Below are positions 15,666 through 27,459 of a stretch of 38,862 nucleotides of DNA, piece by piece. The notes under the pieces were generated by a model. That model made no database searches and was not told where the DNA came from. It saw only the letters and a list, made by a program, of their open reading frames with translations. Origin of the DNA: Thermoplasmatales archaeon SW_10_69_26 (lineage in GTDB: Archaea; Thermoplasmatota; SW-10-69-26); the NCBI GenBank assembly GCA_003009755.1, contig PXUB01000040.1, positions 1 through 38,862 of the forward strand, written 5' to 3'. Position 1 is the stretch's first letter. Each line of letters begins with the position of its first letter. The translations under genes and the position numbers were made by a program.

Positions 15666-16423
15666 CGCGGTTCCCGATGGTCGGCAAGGCGACCTACGAG
15701 CTCGTGCTCGACCGTCGCGTCCCGATCGCGTTGCTGCTCGTCTCGGCGTTGTTGACGCTCACGTTCGGGTTCATGACCGGCCAAACGGCGTCGAACCCGG
15801 CCTCCCCGATGGACTTCGTGGAGCCCCTGCGGTTCGTCGGGCCGATCATCGTGGGCCTGTTCGCCATCGCGCTCGCCGGCGACGCGATCTCGCGCGAACG
15901 ACAAGACGGCACGATCCGCCTGTTGTTCACGGCCCCGGCGACGCTCACCCGGTACTGGGCAGCCCTGACCGCGGCCCACGTCCTCGCGTTCGCCACCTTG
16001 ACCGTCGTCACGCTCGCGTTCGCCGCCCTCGTCGGCGTCGTGGCGGGCTGGGTCGCGCTGAAGGCGACCCTCATCTTGGTGGGGCTGGCCCTGTTCCCCC
16101 TGTTCCTGACGCTGGACATGGGCCTGCTCGCCGCGTCGGCCCGGTTCACGAGCGGTCGAACCTCGCTGGTCGTCGCCACGCTGACGGTCGTCGTGCTCTG
16201 GGGCACCGGATCCGTCGGCCCCCTCGGCGAGCTCCTGAAGGGGGTCGACCTCTGGAGCTACGTGAGCCCCTGGCACCCGTTCGACCTCGCCTACGGCGTG
16301 GGTTCCTCGCTCCTCGACGAGGGGATGATCGCCTGGCAGGACGTCGGCAAGGCCTACCTCGAGGCGGCAGCCGCCGCCGGGATCGCCTGGGCGAGCCTGA
16401 TCCGGATGGAGGTGGGCCTGTGA
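15662..16423 (+). CDS. ABC-2 type permease
   Basis: The 253-aa protein is hydrophobic with about six predicted membrane helices, for example LLLVSALLTLTFGFMTG, then FVGPIIVGLFAIALAGDAIS, then VLAFATLTVVTLAFAALVGVVAG. The cytosolic DAISRERQDGTIRLLFTAP between early helices is typical of NosY/ABC-2 permeases that pair with DrrA-like ATPases. The start is the TTG at 15662, preceded by gggaggggcc with correct spacing and overlapping the ATPase stop; ATG 15677 is an alternative. Its stop overlaps the next gene's GTG. Confidence 0.9.
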   Translation: MTRFPMVGKATYELVLDRRVPIALLLVSALLTLTFGFMTGQTASNPASPMDFVEPLRFVGPIIVGLFAIALAGDAISRERQDGTIRLLFTAPATLTRYWAALTAAHVLAFATLTVVTLAFAALVGVVAGWVALKATLILVGLALFPLFLTLDMGLLAASARFTSGRTSLVVATLTVVVLWGTGSVGPLGELLKGVDLWSYVSPWHPFDLAYGVGSSLLDEGMIAWQDVGKAYLEAAAAAGIAWASLIRMEVGL

Positions 16424-17985
16424 GGCGGCGGCTGACGGTCGCCGCCCTCCTCGTCGCGCTGCTCGCGGCCCCGGCCGCGCTGGCCGCCCACGAGGAGGGG
16501 GATCGTCGGCGCGAGCGGCCCCTCCTCGGCTCGGGACCCCAGATCCTCGTCGAGATTGAGCCCGACCGGACGGCGGTAACCCCGCCCGCCAACGTGTCCG
16601 CCGAGGTCCGGTTCACGGGCAACGCCCGGACCTCGCTCGCGGTCGACGCGACGCTGGGACTGTCCACTCCCCACGGATCGGCCGAACGGGAGGGCGAGGC
16701 CGAGCAGAGATCGGCCCAGCCGGGCGGCGGGCTGGCCAGCTTCCAGCTCGACCTCGACCCGGGCGAGGCGGTCACCCGATCGGTCACCGTCCCCGTCGAC
16801 GGGATCGGCAATTGGCAGATCAACGTCGACGCCGTCACCCGCGACGGCGGCCGGCACCTCTCCACGCACGTGGCCCCGCTCGAGCTCGTCGGCCTCGCAC
16901 CGCTCGAGGTCACCCCGGTCGATGCGCCCGAGCGACGCCTGGTCAGCCTCCCGGATGAACCGGCCACGTACACCGTCCGATTGACCGCGCACGAGGACGC
17001 CAACCTCTCGGACCTCCGGCTCGCCGGCCGAGGGACGGGCGAACCGGCCGAGATCGGCTCCCTCGAACCTGGCTCGTCCACCGAGGTGACGCTCCAACCG
17101 GCCCGGGAAGAGCACGACCCCCGGCGTCCGACCGGCATCGAGAAGACGGTCCTCCTGCCGCGCCTGTCGGGACGGGTCGACGGCGTCGCGTTCCAGCATC
17201 CCCTCCACCTGACCTCCGGCGAGGAGCCCAGCCTCGTCCATCCGCCGGTCTACGTGGTCGCCTCGACGGGTCTGGCGCTGATCCCGCCCGCGGACGCCGA
17301 ACTCGGGTCACCAACCGAGATCGAGCTCGTGTTGGCGAACACGGATGCCTCGCCGGTCCAGGCGACGCCGACCGTCCACATGGAGCCCGAGAGCCTGCCC
17401 AGCCTGACCGAACAGCGCGAGGTCCGGCTCCAGGCCGCCCCCGGCGAGGTCGCGGTCCAGCTGGTCACCTGGACGCCGCCGGCCTCCGGACAGTGGGACC
17501 TCGTGGCCCGCCACGACCTGGGGCGCCACGCCGTGAGCAACGACCTCCACGTGGCCGGCCCGATCCAGCGGGCCGACATCGAGCTCCCCACCCAGACCAT
17601 CGAACGGGGTGAGACGATCGAAGCCACGGTGACGTTCACCGCCGGCGAAGCCACCACGGTGAACGGGTTCTCGCTCACGACGTGGAGCGCACCGAAGGAG
17701 GGGACGATCGGCACGCGGGACATCCTCCGTCTCGAGGGCCCCGGCTCGCTCGACCTCTCGCCCTCGCAGCCGACGGAGACCACGCTGCAGCTGACCGCGC
17801 AGGCCAGCGGGGGCTACCAACTGTTCCTCGTCGCCGAGACCGCCGAAGGCCCCTCGATCCACCGGTTGACGCGCTTGACGGTGGACACGAACGCCGGCGG
17901 CTGGGGTCTGGCCCTGGTGCCGACCGGTCTCCTCCTGGCCGGGCTCGGCTTGCACACGGTCTGGCGCGCCCGTTGGGTCGAGTGA
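16420..17985 (+). CDS. Exported membrane-anchored surface protein linked to the ABC exporter
   Basis: The 521-aa protein starts with a classical signal peptide (RRRLTVAALLVALLAAPAALAAH) and ends with one membrane helix (GWGLALVPTGLLLAGLGLHTVW) and a short basic tail. Most of it would therefore be outside the cell, tethered to the membrane. The body is built of beta-rich, Ig-like segments with alternating hydrophobic and charged residues, each carrying ETIEATVTF- or TEIELVLAN-like strands. This resembles NEW3/CARDB-type domains, though I cannot assign a family. The GTG at 16420 overlaps the permease stop (GTGA). The coupling suggests that the protein works with the exporter, as partner or cargo receptor. 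Confidence 0.8.
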   Translation: MRRRLTVAALLVALLAAPAALAAHEEGDRRRERPLLGSGPQILVEIEPDRTAVTPPANVSAEVRFTGNARTSLAVDATLGLSTPHGSAEREGEAEQRSAQPGGGLASFQLDLDPGEAVTRSVTVPVDGIGNWQINVDAVTRDGGRHLSTHVAPLELVGLAPLEVTPVDAPERRLVSLPDEPATYTVRLTAHEDANLSDLRLAGRGTGEPAEIGSLEPGSSTEVTLQPAREEHDPRRPTGIEKTVLLPRLSGRVDGVAFQHPLHLTSGEEPSLVHPPVYVVASTGLALIPPADAELGSPTEIELVLANTDASPVQATPTVHMEPESLPSLTEQREVRLQAAPGEVAVQLVTWTPPASGQWDLVARHDLGRHAVSNDLHVAGPIQRADIELPTQTIERGETIEATVTFTAGEATTVNGFSLTTWSAPKEGTIGTRDILRLEGPGSLDLSPSQPTETTLQLTAQASGGYQLFLVAETAEGPSIHRLTRLTVDTNAGGWGLALVPTGLLLAGLGLHTVWRARWVE

Positions 17986-18013
17986 TCGCTGCCAGCCGCG
18001 GGCGAGGCGTCCC

Positions 18014-18667
18014 TCAGGGCTCCCAGCCACCGCCGGGCCCTTCGAGGGTCGGGCCAAGGCTTGCATCCGGGTCCTCGCGCTCGAGCACGAGGCAGCTGGC
18101 CAAGTGGTCGTGCAGGGCCTGGTTGCGCTCGCTGGAGAAGACCATCAGGAACCCCAGGCCCAGCGGCAGCGCGGACAACAGCTTGCCGACGTAGCGACCG
18201 GTGGCGCGCAGGAACGAGATCGGCTCGCCCTGCTCGTCGGTGACCTGCAGGCCCAGCAGGTGCTTGCCGAGCGTGGCCTGCAGGGTCGAGCTCTCGAACG
18301 AGGCGAAGTAGGTCCACGCGATCACGCCGTTCAGGGCGTAGTAGGGCCACAGCTCATCCAAGGCCGCCGGTGCCAACGGATCGATGTCGGCAGGCGGCTG
18401 GCCGCCGAGGATGGCCTCGGCCGCCACCGTGGTCGCCACGAAGATCACGACCGCGTCGAGCAGGTAGGCGCCCAACCGCCGCCAGAAGCTGGCCGGGGTC
18501 TCCCGGCGAGGCGCCGCACCGGTTGGACTGGGCTGGGGAGCCGGCTCGGGGGTGTCGGTCTCGGCGCCGAGGTCGACCTCGGCGCCGATCGCCGACCCGG
18601 AGCCGCGGTGGACGTTCTCGCCGCCTCGCTCGTCGGGGTCGTCCCAGGAGCCCGGCTGCGTGGTCAC
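18014..18667 (-). CDS. RDD family membrane protein
   Basis: The 217-aa protein has a disordered, Pro/Glu-rich N-terminal 60 residues. The RDD domain follows: FWRRLGAYLLDAVVIFVATTVAAEAI (Arg-Asp pair at the first helix), then YYALNGVIAWTYFASFESS, then the conserved TLGKHLLGLQVTDEQG, and a last hydrophobic segment LLSALPLGLGFLMVFSS ending in HDHLASCLVL. RDD proteins are poorly understood; some transport ions. The start is the GTG at 18667. It lies downstream of the convergent ABC operon with only 28 nt between them. Confidence 0.85.
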   Translation of the reverse strand: MTTQPGSWDDPDERGGENVHRGSGSAIGAEVDLGAETDTPEPAPQPSPTGAAPRRETPASFWRRLGAYLLDAVVIFVATTVAAEAILGGQPPADIDPLAPAALDELWPYYALNGVIAWTYFASFESSTLQATLGKHLLGLQVTDEQGEPISFLRATGRYVGKLLSALPLGLGFLMVFSSERNQALHDHLASCLVLEREDPDASLGPTLEGPGGGWEP

Positions 18668-18742
18668 GGGCGGGGAACCGGTTCCCCCTCTTTCGCGTTA
18701 CGGCCGGCCGGTGGCTGCCGGCCCGCGGGGTGGCCGGCTGGC

Positions 18743-19822
18743 CTACCCGTCGAAGCCGTCCTCGTACCAGAACGTGCCATCCCGCTGGACGACCTCGCCG
18801 TCGACCTCGATGCGCGAGCCCTCGCCCATCGTCTTGATGAAGTCCTGGTGCACGGCGGACTCGACCTCGCCGTTACACTCCTTGTAGGCCCGACCCAGCG
18901 CGAGGTGGATCGTGCCGCCCATCTTCTCGTCGAGCAGGATGTTCCTCGTCGGCCGGTCGATGCCGCGGTTCATGCCGATCCCGAGCTCCCCGAGCTTGTC
19001 GGCGCCCTCGTCGGTCTCGAGCAGGCTCTCGAGCGCTTCCTCGCCGCGCTCGGCGCTGTACTCGACGACCTGGCCTTCCTCGAACGTGAGGTGGATGCCC
19101 TGCACCTCCCGCCCCTCGACGACGGCGGGCAGGTCGATGTAGGCCTCGCCGGTCGTGCCGTCGAGGATCGGCGCGGTGAACGCCTCCCCGCTGGGCAGGT
19201 TCTTGTCGCCGATGCTGGCGACGAAGTGGCGATCGGTGACCGGCATCGTGAGGTCGGTGCCTTCCCCGACCAGGCGGACCTCGTCGGCCCCGTTGAACCG
19301 ATCGGCCACGCGCTCGATCTCCTGGGCGAACTCGGCCCAGTCGATCAGTACCGCGTCGTAGTACAGATCGGCGAAGGCCTCGGTGCTCATGCCGGCCTCC
19401 TGCGCGAGCGCGTCCGTCGGGTGCATCGTCAGGCACCAGCGCTTGGACAGGCGCTCTTCGCGGATGTCCTCGACCGCCTTGCGGCGCCGAGCCTGGGCCT
19501 GGCTGGGCACGTCGCTGGACTCGCGCGTGTTCTGGCCGGCGCGCAGGTGGACGACGACGTCGGCCGCCTCGGTCGCGGCTCGCGCGTGCGCCGGCTCGGT
19601 GGCGATCGTCTTGTCGTCGGCCCGACGCAGGAACGCGCGTCCGGCCTTGCCCGACTTGTAGGTGACCAGCGGCTGGCCGCCGCGGTCGGCGACCTCGCCC
19701 ACGAGGGCTCGGGCCAGCTCCTCGGCGCCCTCCTGACAGTGGATCATGACCTGGTCGCCTCGGGAGATGTCCGTGCTCCAGTCGGCGACGATCTCGGCGT
19801 GCTCGCGGATGCGCGCGTCCAT
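18743..19822 (-). CDS. M29-family metallo-aminopeptidase (AmpS / aminopeptidase T type)
   Basis: This cytosolic dinuclear metal aminopeptidase has 359 aa. Every metal or catalytic residue known for the family can be seen: Glu213 in PSGEAFTAP, Glu279 in LGELGIGMN, His306 in TIHLALG, Tyr313, and His325 and Asp327 in AVHQDF. It removes N-terminal residues from peptides with broad specificity. The start is the ATG at 19822, with a TATA-like box about 28 nt upstream. It seems to be its own transcription unit, 75 nt before the RDD gene on the same strand. Confidence 0.93.
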   Translation of the reverse strand: MDARIREHAEIVADWSTDISRGDQVMIHCQEGAEELARALVGEVADRGGQPLVTYKSGKAGRAFLRRADDKTIATEPAHARAATEAADVVVHLRAGQNTRESSDVPSQAQARRRKAVEDIREERLSKRWCLTMHPTDALAQEAGMSTEAFADLYYDAVLIDWAEFAQEIERVADRFNGADEVRLVGEGTDLTMPVTDRHFVASIGDKNLPSGEAFTAPILDGTTGEAYIDLPAVVEGREVQGIHLTFEEGQVVEYSAERGEEALESLLETDEGADKLGELGIGMNRGIDRPTRNILLDEKMGGTIHLALGRAYKECNGEVESAVHQDFIKTMGEGSRIEVDGEVVQRDGTFWYEDGFDG

Positions 19823-19846
19823 CGACGGGCGAGCGTGGTTCAGCCC

Positions 19847-19854
19847 TTCAAAGG
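19847..19854 (-). promoter_or_regulatory. TATA box of the M29 aminopeptidase gene
   Basis: The minus strand reads cctttgaa, centred about 28 nt before the ATG at 19822; this predicts a leaderless mRNA. Confidence 0.55.
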
Positions 19855-20076
19855 ATGTGGCCGTGGGCCTCGTCCGTCACGGCCCGGTGAGGCGTCCGAG
19901 GACCAGCTCCACCGAGGTCCCGCGATCCGCGGTCTCGGCGAGGGCAGGTCCACAGGGGATCGATCGGCTCGATGGGCTCGCTCGGGGGGCGGAGAGCAGG
20001 ACTGTGTCCCGCAGACACCGCGCTCGGTGCCTCTCTCGATGAACCCCTCCCTTCCATCCTCTGTGAGCTGTTTGAA

Positions 20077-20337
20077 TCATTCCCCGATCTTGTCGTAGAT
20101 CTCCTTGGCCTGCTCCTGGGCCTTGCCCTCGCCGACGTTCTTCTTGATCAGGACGCTTTGGACCTCCCAGTCGTCGGAGCCTTCCTTCTTGCCGGTGCGG
20201 ACCTCGGCGCCCTGCGAGACGGACTGGGCGGCGTTCTCGGCCCAGTCGGGTGTCCGGATCGTGTCGTAGTCGTCGGGGTCGTGGAACCGGACGTGCGTGT
20301 ACTCGTCCTCGGTCTCGACCTTGTCGATGCTGGCCAT
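20077..20337 (-). CDS. Conserved-looking small acidic protein (86 aa), function unknown
   Basis: It starts at the ATG at 20337 ([13 protein letters not shown]), 27 nt after a TATA-like box; a longer frame would add an unlikely Gly/Pro-rich extension. The body [21 protein letters not shown] reads like a short beta-strand domain, followed by a strand pair ending SVLIKK and a C-terminal helix ([12 protein letters not shown]). It is soluble, without cysteines or membrane segments. No family is recognised. It is monocistronic, divergent from gyrA. Confidence 0.65.
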   Translation of the reverse strand: MASIDKVETEDEYTHVRFHDPDDYDTIRTPDWAENAAQSVSQGAEVRTGKKEGSDDWEVQSVLIKKNVGEGKAQEQAKEIYDKIGE

Positions 20338-20360
20338 GGATGCCGGTAGTCGAGGGCCCG

Positions 20361-20368
20361 GTTTCAGG
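20361..20368 (-). promoter_or_regulatory. TATA-like box of the 86-aa protein gene
   Basis: The minus strand reads cctgaaac, centred 27-28 nt before the ATG at 20337. Confidence 0.4.
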
Positions 20369-20539
20369 CACCCGCCCATCGAAGATGTACGGCCTTTCAT
20401 CCGAGCCCGTCACGGATCTCGCCGTATCGTCGGGCGTCCGTCATGGACGTTGCGTCCAACCCCGAAAGGAAGGGCCGTCTTCGGGAGGGGTGCACGGATG
20501 GCGAGGCCTCGATCCCGCGCGCACGCGCACACACGGAAG

Positions 20540-20548
20540 CTTTTATCC
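20540..20548 (+). promoter_or_regulatory. TATA box of gyrA
   Basis: cttttatcc is one of the clearest A/T boxes in the window. Initiation is expected near 20567-20572, after the in-frame ATG at 20561 but before the ATG at 20606. This favours the latter as the real start, with a leader of about 35 nt. Confidence 0.6.
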
Positions 20549-20605
20549 CAGGGGTCTTGCATGGCCCCGCAAGGCGGGGATGGGGCCTGCCTCTGTTGTG
20601 ATTCC

Positions 20606-23146
20606 ATGCCGGAGGAGATCGACGAAGACGTAGCCGAGGACCTGCCAGGCGAACCCACCGACGTCGGGGACGCCACGGTCGAGGTCACGGTCGAGGAGGA
20701 GATGCGCAGCTCGTACATCGATTACGCGATGAGCGTCATCGTCGGCCGCGCCCTCCCCGACGTCCGCGACGGCTTCAAGCCGGTGCATCGGCGCATCCTG
20801 TACGCGATGGACGACATGGGTCTCAACAGCGACGGCCCGCACCGGAAGTCGGCCCGCGTCGTGGGTGAGGTGCTCGGGAAGTACCATCCCCACGGCGACA
20901 CGGCGGCCTACGACACGCTCGTCCGCATGGCCCAGGAGTTCTCGCTGCGCTACCCGCTCGTCGACGGTCAGGGGAACTTCGGCTCGATGGACGGCGACTC
21001 CCCCGCTGCCATGCGTTACACCGAGGCTCGGTTGACGCCGATCGCCGAGGAGATGCTGGCCGACATCGACGAAGACACGGTGGACTTCACGCCGAACTTC
21101 GACGCCTCGATGGAGGAGCCCACCGTCCTCCCCGGCAAGTTGCCGAACCTGCTCGTCAACGGGTCGGCCGGGATCGCCGTCGGCATGGCCACGAACATGG
21201 CCCCGCACAACCTGGGCGAGATCGTCGACGCGCTCGTCCTCCAACTGGACGACCCGGACGTCTCCATCCAACGGCTCATGCAGGCCGTGCCGGGACCCGA
21301 TTTCCCGACCGGCGGCATCATCCAAGGCACCGGCGGCATCCAGAAGGCCTACGCAACCGGGCGCGGCATCGTCCGCATGCGAGCCCGGATGCACGAGGAG
21401 GACGAGGGCGGCCGACTGGTCGCCACCGAGATCCCCTACCAGGTCAACAAGGCCAAGCTGGCCGAGGACATCGCCCAGCTCGTCCGCGACGGCAAGCTCG
21501 AGGGCATCAGCGACCTCCGCGACGAATCCAGCCGCGAGGGCGTGCGCCTCATCATCGAGCTCAAGCGCGGCGCCAACCCCGAGATCGTCAAGAACCAATT
21601 GTTCCAGAAGACCCAGCTCCAGGACAGCTTCGGCATCAACAACGTCGCGCTCGTCGACAACGAACCCAAGGTCCTGAACCTCAAGGAGCTGCTCCAGTAC
21701 TGGATCGAGCACCGGCTCGAGGTCATCGTCCGCCGCACCCAGTACCGGCTCGACGAGGCGCTCGACCGCGCGCACATCGTCGAGGGCCTGCTCACCGCCC
21801 TTCGCAACATCGACGACGTGATCGAGACGATCCGCGCGGCCGAGGAGACGGCCGACGCCCGCGAGGCCCTCATAGCGGACTTCGAGCTCACCGAGGAGCA
21901 GGCCCGCGCCATCCTGCGCATGCGCCTGTCCCGGCTCACCCGGCTCGAGCAAGCCAAGCTCGAGGACGAGCTCGAGGGCCTGCGCGAGGACATCGAGCGC
22001 TACCGCAACATCCTCGACGACGAGGAGCGCCAACGCGGCATCATCAAGCAGGAGCTGGTCGACCTCAAGGAGGACTACGACGACGAGCGCCGCACCGAGA
22101 TCCGCGAAAGCGAGGGCCAGCTCGTCATCGAGGACCTGGTCCCCGACGACCCGGTCGTCATCCTCCGCACCGACCAGGGCTACGTCAAGCGCGTCCCGCT
22201 GGAGAAGTACCGCGTGCAGCGGCGTGGTGGCCGTGGCGTCATCGGGATGGAGACCAAGGAAGGCGACCACGTCGTGGACGTGCTCACCTGCACCAACCAC
22301 GATCGGTTGCTGTTCCTCACCGAGGAGGGGATCGCCCACGACATGAAGGCCTACCAGGTGCCCGAGGGCGACCGCTACGCCCGTGGCTCCCCGGTGCAGA
22401 GCCTCTTCGAGCGCTGGGACCCCGACACCGACGTCGAGAAGATCCTCCCCGTCGACAGCTTCGACGAGGATCGGTTCCTGTTCTTCGCCACCCGGCAAGG
22501 CAAGGTCAAGAAGACGCCCCTCGACGAGTACGAGCGCATCAACGTCAACGGCAAGATCGCCATCCGGCTCGAGGACGGCGACCGGATCGTCGACGCCACG
22601 ATCACCGACGGCGACCGCGACATCGTGCTCGTCAAGACCAGCGGCAAGGGCCTGCGCTTCCCCGAGAAGCAGGTCCGACCCATGGGCCGGGTCGCCTCCG
22701 GCGTGAAGGGCACCGAGCTACGCGGGGACGAGGAGGTCGTCGGGCTCGTCGCAATCGAGGACCCCGACGAGACGCTGCTCACCGTCACCCGCCAGGGCCA
22801 GGGCAAGCGCACGCCGTTCTCCTCCTACCGCCCGAAGAACCGCGGCGCCTGGGGCATCTACATGCACGACGTCGCGGAGGACGAGACCGGCCCGGTCGTC
22901 GCCGCCGTCGAAGCCCACGACGGCGACGAGATCGTGTTCACCTCCCGCGAGGGCGTCCTCATCCGCAGCCTCGCGGGGGACATCAGCCGCATCTCGAGCG
23001 GCCAAGCGATGGGCGTCATCGTGCAACGGCTCGAGGACGGCGACGAGACGGTCGCCGTCTCCCGGCTGACCGAGGACGAGCTCGGAGCCCTCGAGGACGC
23101 CGAGGACGAGGCCGACGCCGAAGAGGCCCCCGCCACGGAGGCCTGA
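20606..23146 (+). CDS. gyrA: DNA gyrase subunit A
   Basis: GyrA is the breakage-reunion subunit of the type IIA topoisomerase that introduces negative supercoils. The 846-aa protein contains [29 protein letters not shown], the [13 protein letters not shown] helix and the catalytic tyrosine in AMRYTEARL (Tyr138). The C-terminal pinwheel carries the GyrA box QRRGGRG (from Gln538), which separates gyrase from topoisomerase IV. It ends in an acidic tail. An in-frame ATG at 20561 would add 15 residues including three Cys, but the TATA position argues against it. gyrB is not next to it, unlike in many archaea with gyrase. Archaeal gyrase is of bacterial origin. Confidence 0.95.
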   Translation: MPEEIDEDVAEDLPGEPTDVGDATVEVTVEEEMRSSYIDYAMSVIVGRALPDVRDGFKPVHRRILYAMDDMGLNSDGPHRKSARVVGEVLGKYHPHGDTAAYDTLVRMAQEFSLRYPLVDGQGNFGSMDGDSPAAMRYTEARLTPIAEEMLADIDEDTVDFTPNFDASMEEPTVLPGKLPNLLVNGSAGIAVGMATNMAPHNLGEIVDALVLQLDDPDVSIQRLMQAVPGPDFPTGGIIQGTGGIQKAYATGRGIVRMRARMHEEDEGGRLVATEIPYQVNKAKLAEDIAQLVRDGKLEGISDLRDESSREGVRLIIELKRGANPEIVKNQLFQKTQLQDSFGINNVALVDNEPKVLNLKELLQYWIEHRLEVIVRRTQYRLDEALDRAHIVEGLLTALRNIDDVIETIRAAEETADAREALIADFELTEEQARAILRMRLSRLTRLEQAKLEDELEGLREDIERYRNILDDEERQRGIIKQELVDLKEDYDDERRTEIRESEGQLVIEDLVPDDPVVILRTDQGYVKRVPLEKYRVQRRGGRGVIGMETKEGDHVVDVLTCTNHDRLLFLTEEGIAHDMKAYQVPEGDRYARGSPVQSLFERWDPDTDVEKILPVDSFDEDRFLFFATRQGKVKKTPLDEYERINVNGKIAIRLEDGDRIVDATITDGDRDIVLVKTSGKGLRFPEKQVRPMGRVASGVKGTELRGDEEVVGLVAIEDPDETLLTVTRQGQGKRTPFSSYRPKNRGAWGIYMHDVAEDETGPVVAAVEAHDGDEIVFTSREGVLIRSLAGDISRISSGQAMGVIVQRLEDGDETVAVSRLTEDELGALEDAEDEADAEEAPATEA

Positions 23147-23268
23147 CACCGCCGTCGGGCCCACCCCGGGCCCCGTCCGAAACGGGGCCAGTCGCCTCCC
23201 TGGGAGACAGGATTTCGCCCCGCTTGCGAGGGTCTACCTCGAAGTTGAGGTGGGCCCAATCGGGGGTA

Positions 23269-23282
23269 CATTTATCTAAATG
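23269..23282 (+). promoter_or_regulatory. SUF operon promoter with palindromic operator candidate
   Basis: CATTTA-TC-TAAATG is a perfect 6-2-6 palindrome that contains the TATA element (tttatcta). Initiation is expected near 23300, leaving a leader of about 29 nt before the regulator ATG. A dimeric Rrf2 protein binding here would block TBP, so autoregulation by the first gene of the operon is the simplest reading. Confidence 0.6.
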
Positions 23283-23328
23283 GGACGACTCAGGTGCGAT
23301 TGCAACCTGTGCCGCCGAGGAACACCCC

Positions 23329-23834
23329 ATGTTGAGGATCTCACGCCTAACCGACTACGCCTTCATCCTCCTGGCCGAACTCGCCGAGGCCGAGGAGGGC
23401 GAGGTGCTCAGCGGGAGCACGCTCGCAGAGCGCACGCCGCTTCCGCTACCCACGGTGCGCAAGGTCCTCAAGAAGCTCGGTCAGGAAGGCCTGCTGGAAT
23501 CCCACCAGGGGGCCCACGGCGGGTACGCGCTGACGCGCTCCGCCGACGAGGTCTCGGTGACCGAGGTCATCTCCGCCATGGAGGGCCCGATCGCCGTGAC
23601 CACGTGCACGGACGCCGACGAGGTCTGCGAGATCGAGGAGGCCTGTCCGACCAGCGAGAGCTGGAAGGTCATCAACGAGGCGATCCGCGCCACGCTGGAC
23701 GAGCTGACCCTGGCCGACCTCCACGGTCCCGACACCGAGACTGTGCAGGCGGCCCTCAGCCGAGCCGGTTCCTCGGGATCCGCCCCATCACCGGGGGGAC
23801 GCTCACCTGACGATCCCCCACGGAGGTCGAACCC

Positions 23835-23838
<4 letters not shown>
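23329..23838 (+). CDS. Rrf2-family Fe-S-sensing SUF regulator
   Basis: The 169-aa product starts [19 protein letters not shown], the characteristic opening of the bacterial SUF-associated Rrf2 regulators. The winged-helix recognition region follows ([31 protein letters not shown]). Three cysteines in [19 protein letters not shown] are positioned like the cluster ligands of IscR, so it probably holds an Fe-S cluster and senses its loss. The last 15-20 residues are Ser/Pro/Arg-rich. Its TGA overlaps the sufB ATG. A longer frame upstream would pass through the promoter and is rejected. Most relatives known to me are bacterial, so transfer with the operon is likely. Confidence 0.88.
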
Positions 23839-25292
<1,454 letters not shown>

Positions 25293-25327
25293 GCAAGATC
25301 AACACCGATACCAACGAGGAATCAACC

Positions 25328-26118
<791 letters not shown>

Positions 26119-26122
<4 letters not shown>

Positions 26123-27459
26123 CCCAGACCCAGCCACAGCTCGACGTCCACCTGGCCAACCGCCGCGAGATCGAGGGCCAGCTACCGGGTTCGACCGACT
26201 GGGTCAGCGACCTCCGACGCCGCGGGCTCGAGACGTACGAGGAGGAAGGCTGGCCCACCCAGGACGAGGAGGCCTGGAAGTACACCAGCCTGCAAGCGGC
26301 GCGCGAGACCGAGTACGCCTCCCCGCTGACGCTCGACGAGGCCGACGTCTCGCGTGAGGACCTCGCGGAGTTCACCTTCGATGCAACGACGGCTCAGCTC
26401 GTGTTCGTCAACGGCCGCTACCGCGCGGACCTGTCCAACCTCGACGCCGTGCCCGAGGCCGCCACCGTGCGCCCCCTCGCGGACGTGCTCGACGAGGACC
26501 CCGGCCGCGTCCGCGGCCTGCTCGGCGAGTACGCCGAGCCCGAGGACGAGCCGCTGACCGGGCTCAACACGGCCAACTTCGCCGACGGCGCCTACGTCGA
26601 GGTGCCCGAGACCGAGGTCGTCGAGGCCCCGATCCACGTCCTCTACCTCACCACGGACGTCGGCGAACCGATCGCCGTCCACCCGCGCACCCTGATCGTC
26701 GCCCACGAGAGCAGCCAGGTCCCCGTCGTCGAGACCTACGCCGGCCTCGACGACGTCGAAGCGTTCACGAACGCCGTGACCGAGGTTTTCACGGCCAAGA
26801 ACGCGACCGTCGACCACGTCAAGCTCAACCGGGAGAGCCCCGAGACGATCCACGTCGGCACGCAGGAGTTCGAGCAGGACCGCGACAGCGTCGTCCGCTC
26901 GAACACCGTCACGTTCGGGTCCAAGCTGACCCGCAACAACGTGTACGACATGCTCGTCGGCGAAGGCATCGATGCCAACCTCAACGGGCTCTACATGGGC
27001 ACCGACGACCAGCACATCGACAACTACACCCGCATCAGGCACGACGAGCCCCACGGGGACAGCCACCAGCTGTACAAGGGCATCCTCGACGACTCGTCGC
27101 GCGGCGTGTTCCGCGGCACGATCTTCGTCAGCCCCGGCGCGCAGAAGACCGACGGCTACCAGCACAACCCGAACATGATCGTCAGCGAAGACGCGCTGGC
27201 CAACAGCGTGCCCCAGCTCGAGATCTTCGCCGACGACGTGAAGTGCAGCCACGGCTCGACGACCGGTGACGTCGACGACAAGTGGATCTTCTACCTGCGC
27301 TCGCGCGGCCTCTCGGAGGACCAGGCCCGCGATCTGATCGTCTACAGCTTCGCCGGCGAGGTCGTCGAGGACATCACGATCGAACCCGCGCGCGACACCG
27401 TGCGGGAGCTCGTGCTCGACAACCTCGACCACGGTGACGCGGTGAGGGACGCTCTATGA
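26119..27459 (+). CDS. sufD: Fe-S cluster assembly protein SufD
   Basis: SufD pairs with SufB and is needed for iron entry. The 446-aa sequence has the SufD N-terminal helical part with DEEAWKYTSLQ, a central beta-helix, and the C-terminal signatures QKTDGYQHNPNMIVSEDA and PQLEIFADDVKCSHGSTTG, whose His lies at the proposed cluster site. The family-typical FYLRSRGLSEDQARDLIVYSFAGEV ends it. It overlaps sufC at the start and sufS at its end, both through ATGA, so the whole operon appears to be translated in a coupled way. Confidence 0.96.

Noticed and set aside
20543-22498. A 651-codon minus-strand frame opposite gyrA
   Set aside because: Its composition (runs of Val, Leu, Asp, His, Gly) is the reflection of gyrA third-position GC. 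No domain is visible.
23224-23328. N-terminal extension of the Rrf2 regulator
   Set aside because: It would translate the TATA box and palindrome. The family's conserved start [11 protein letters not shown] coincides with the ATG at 23329.
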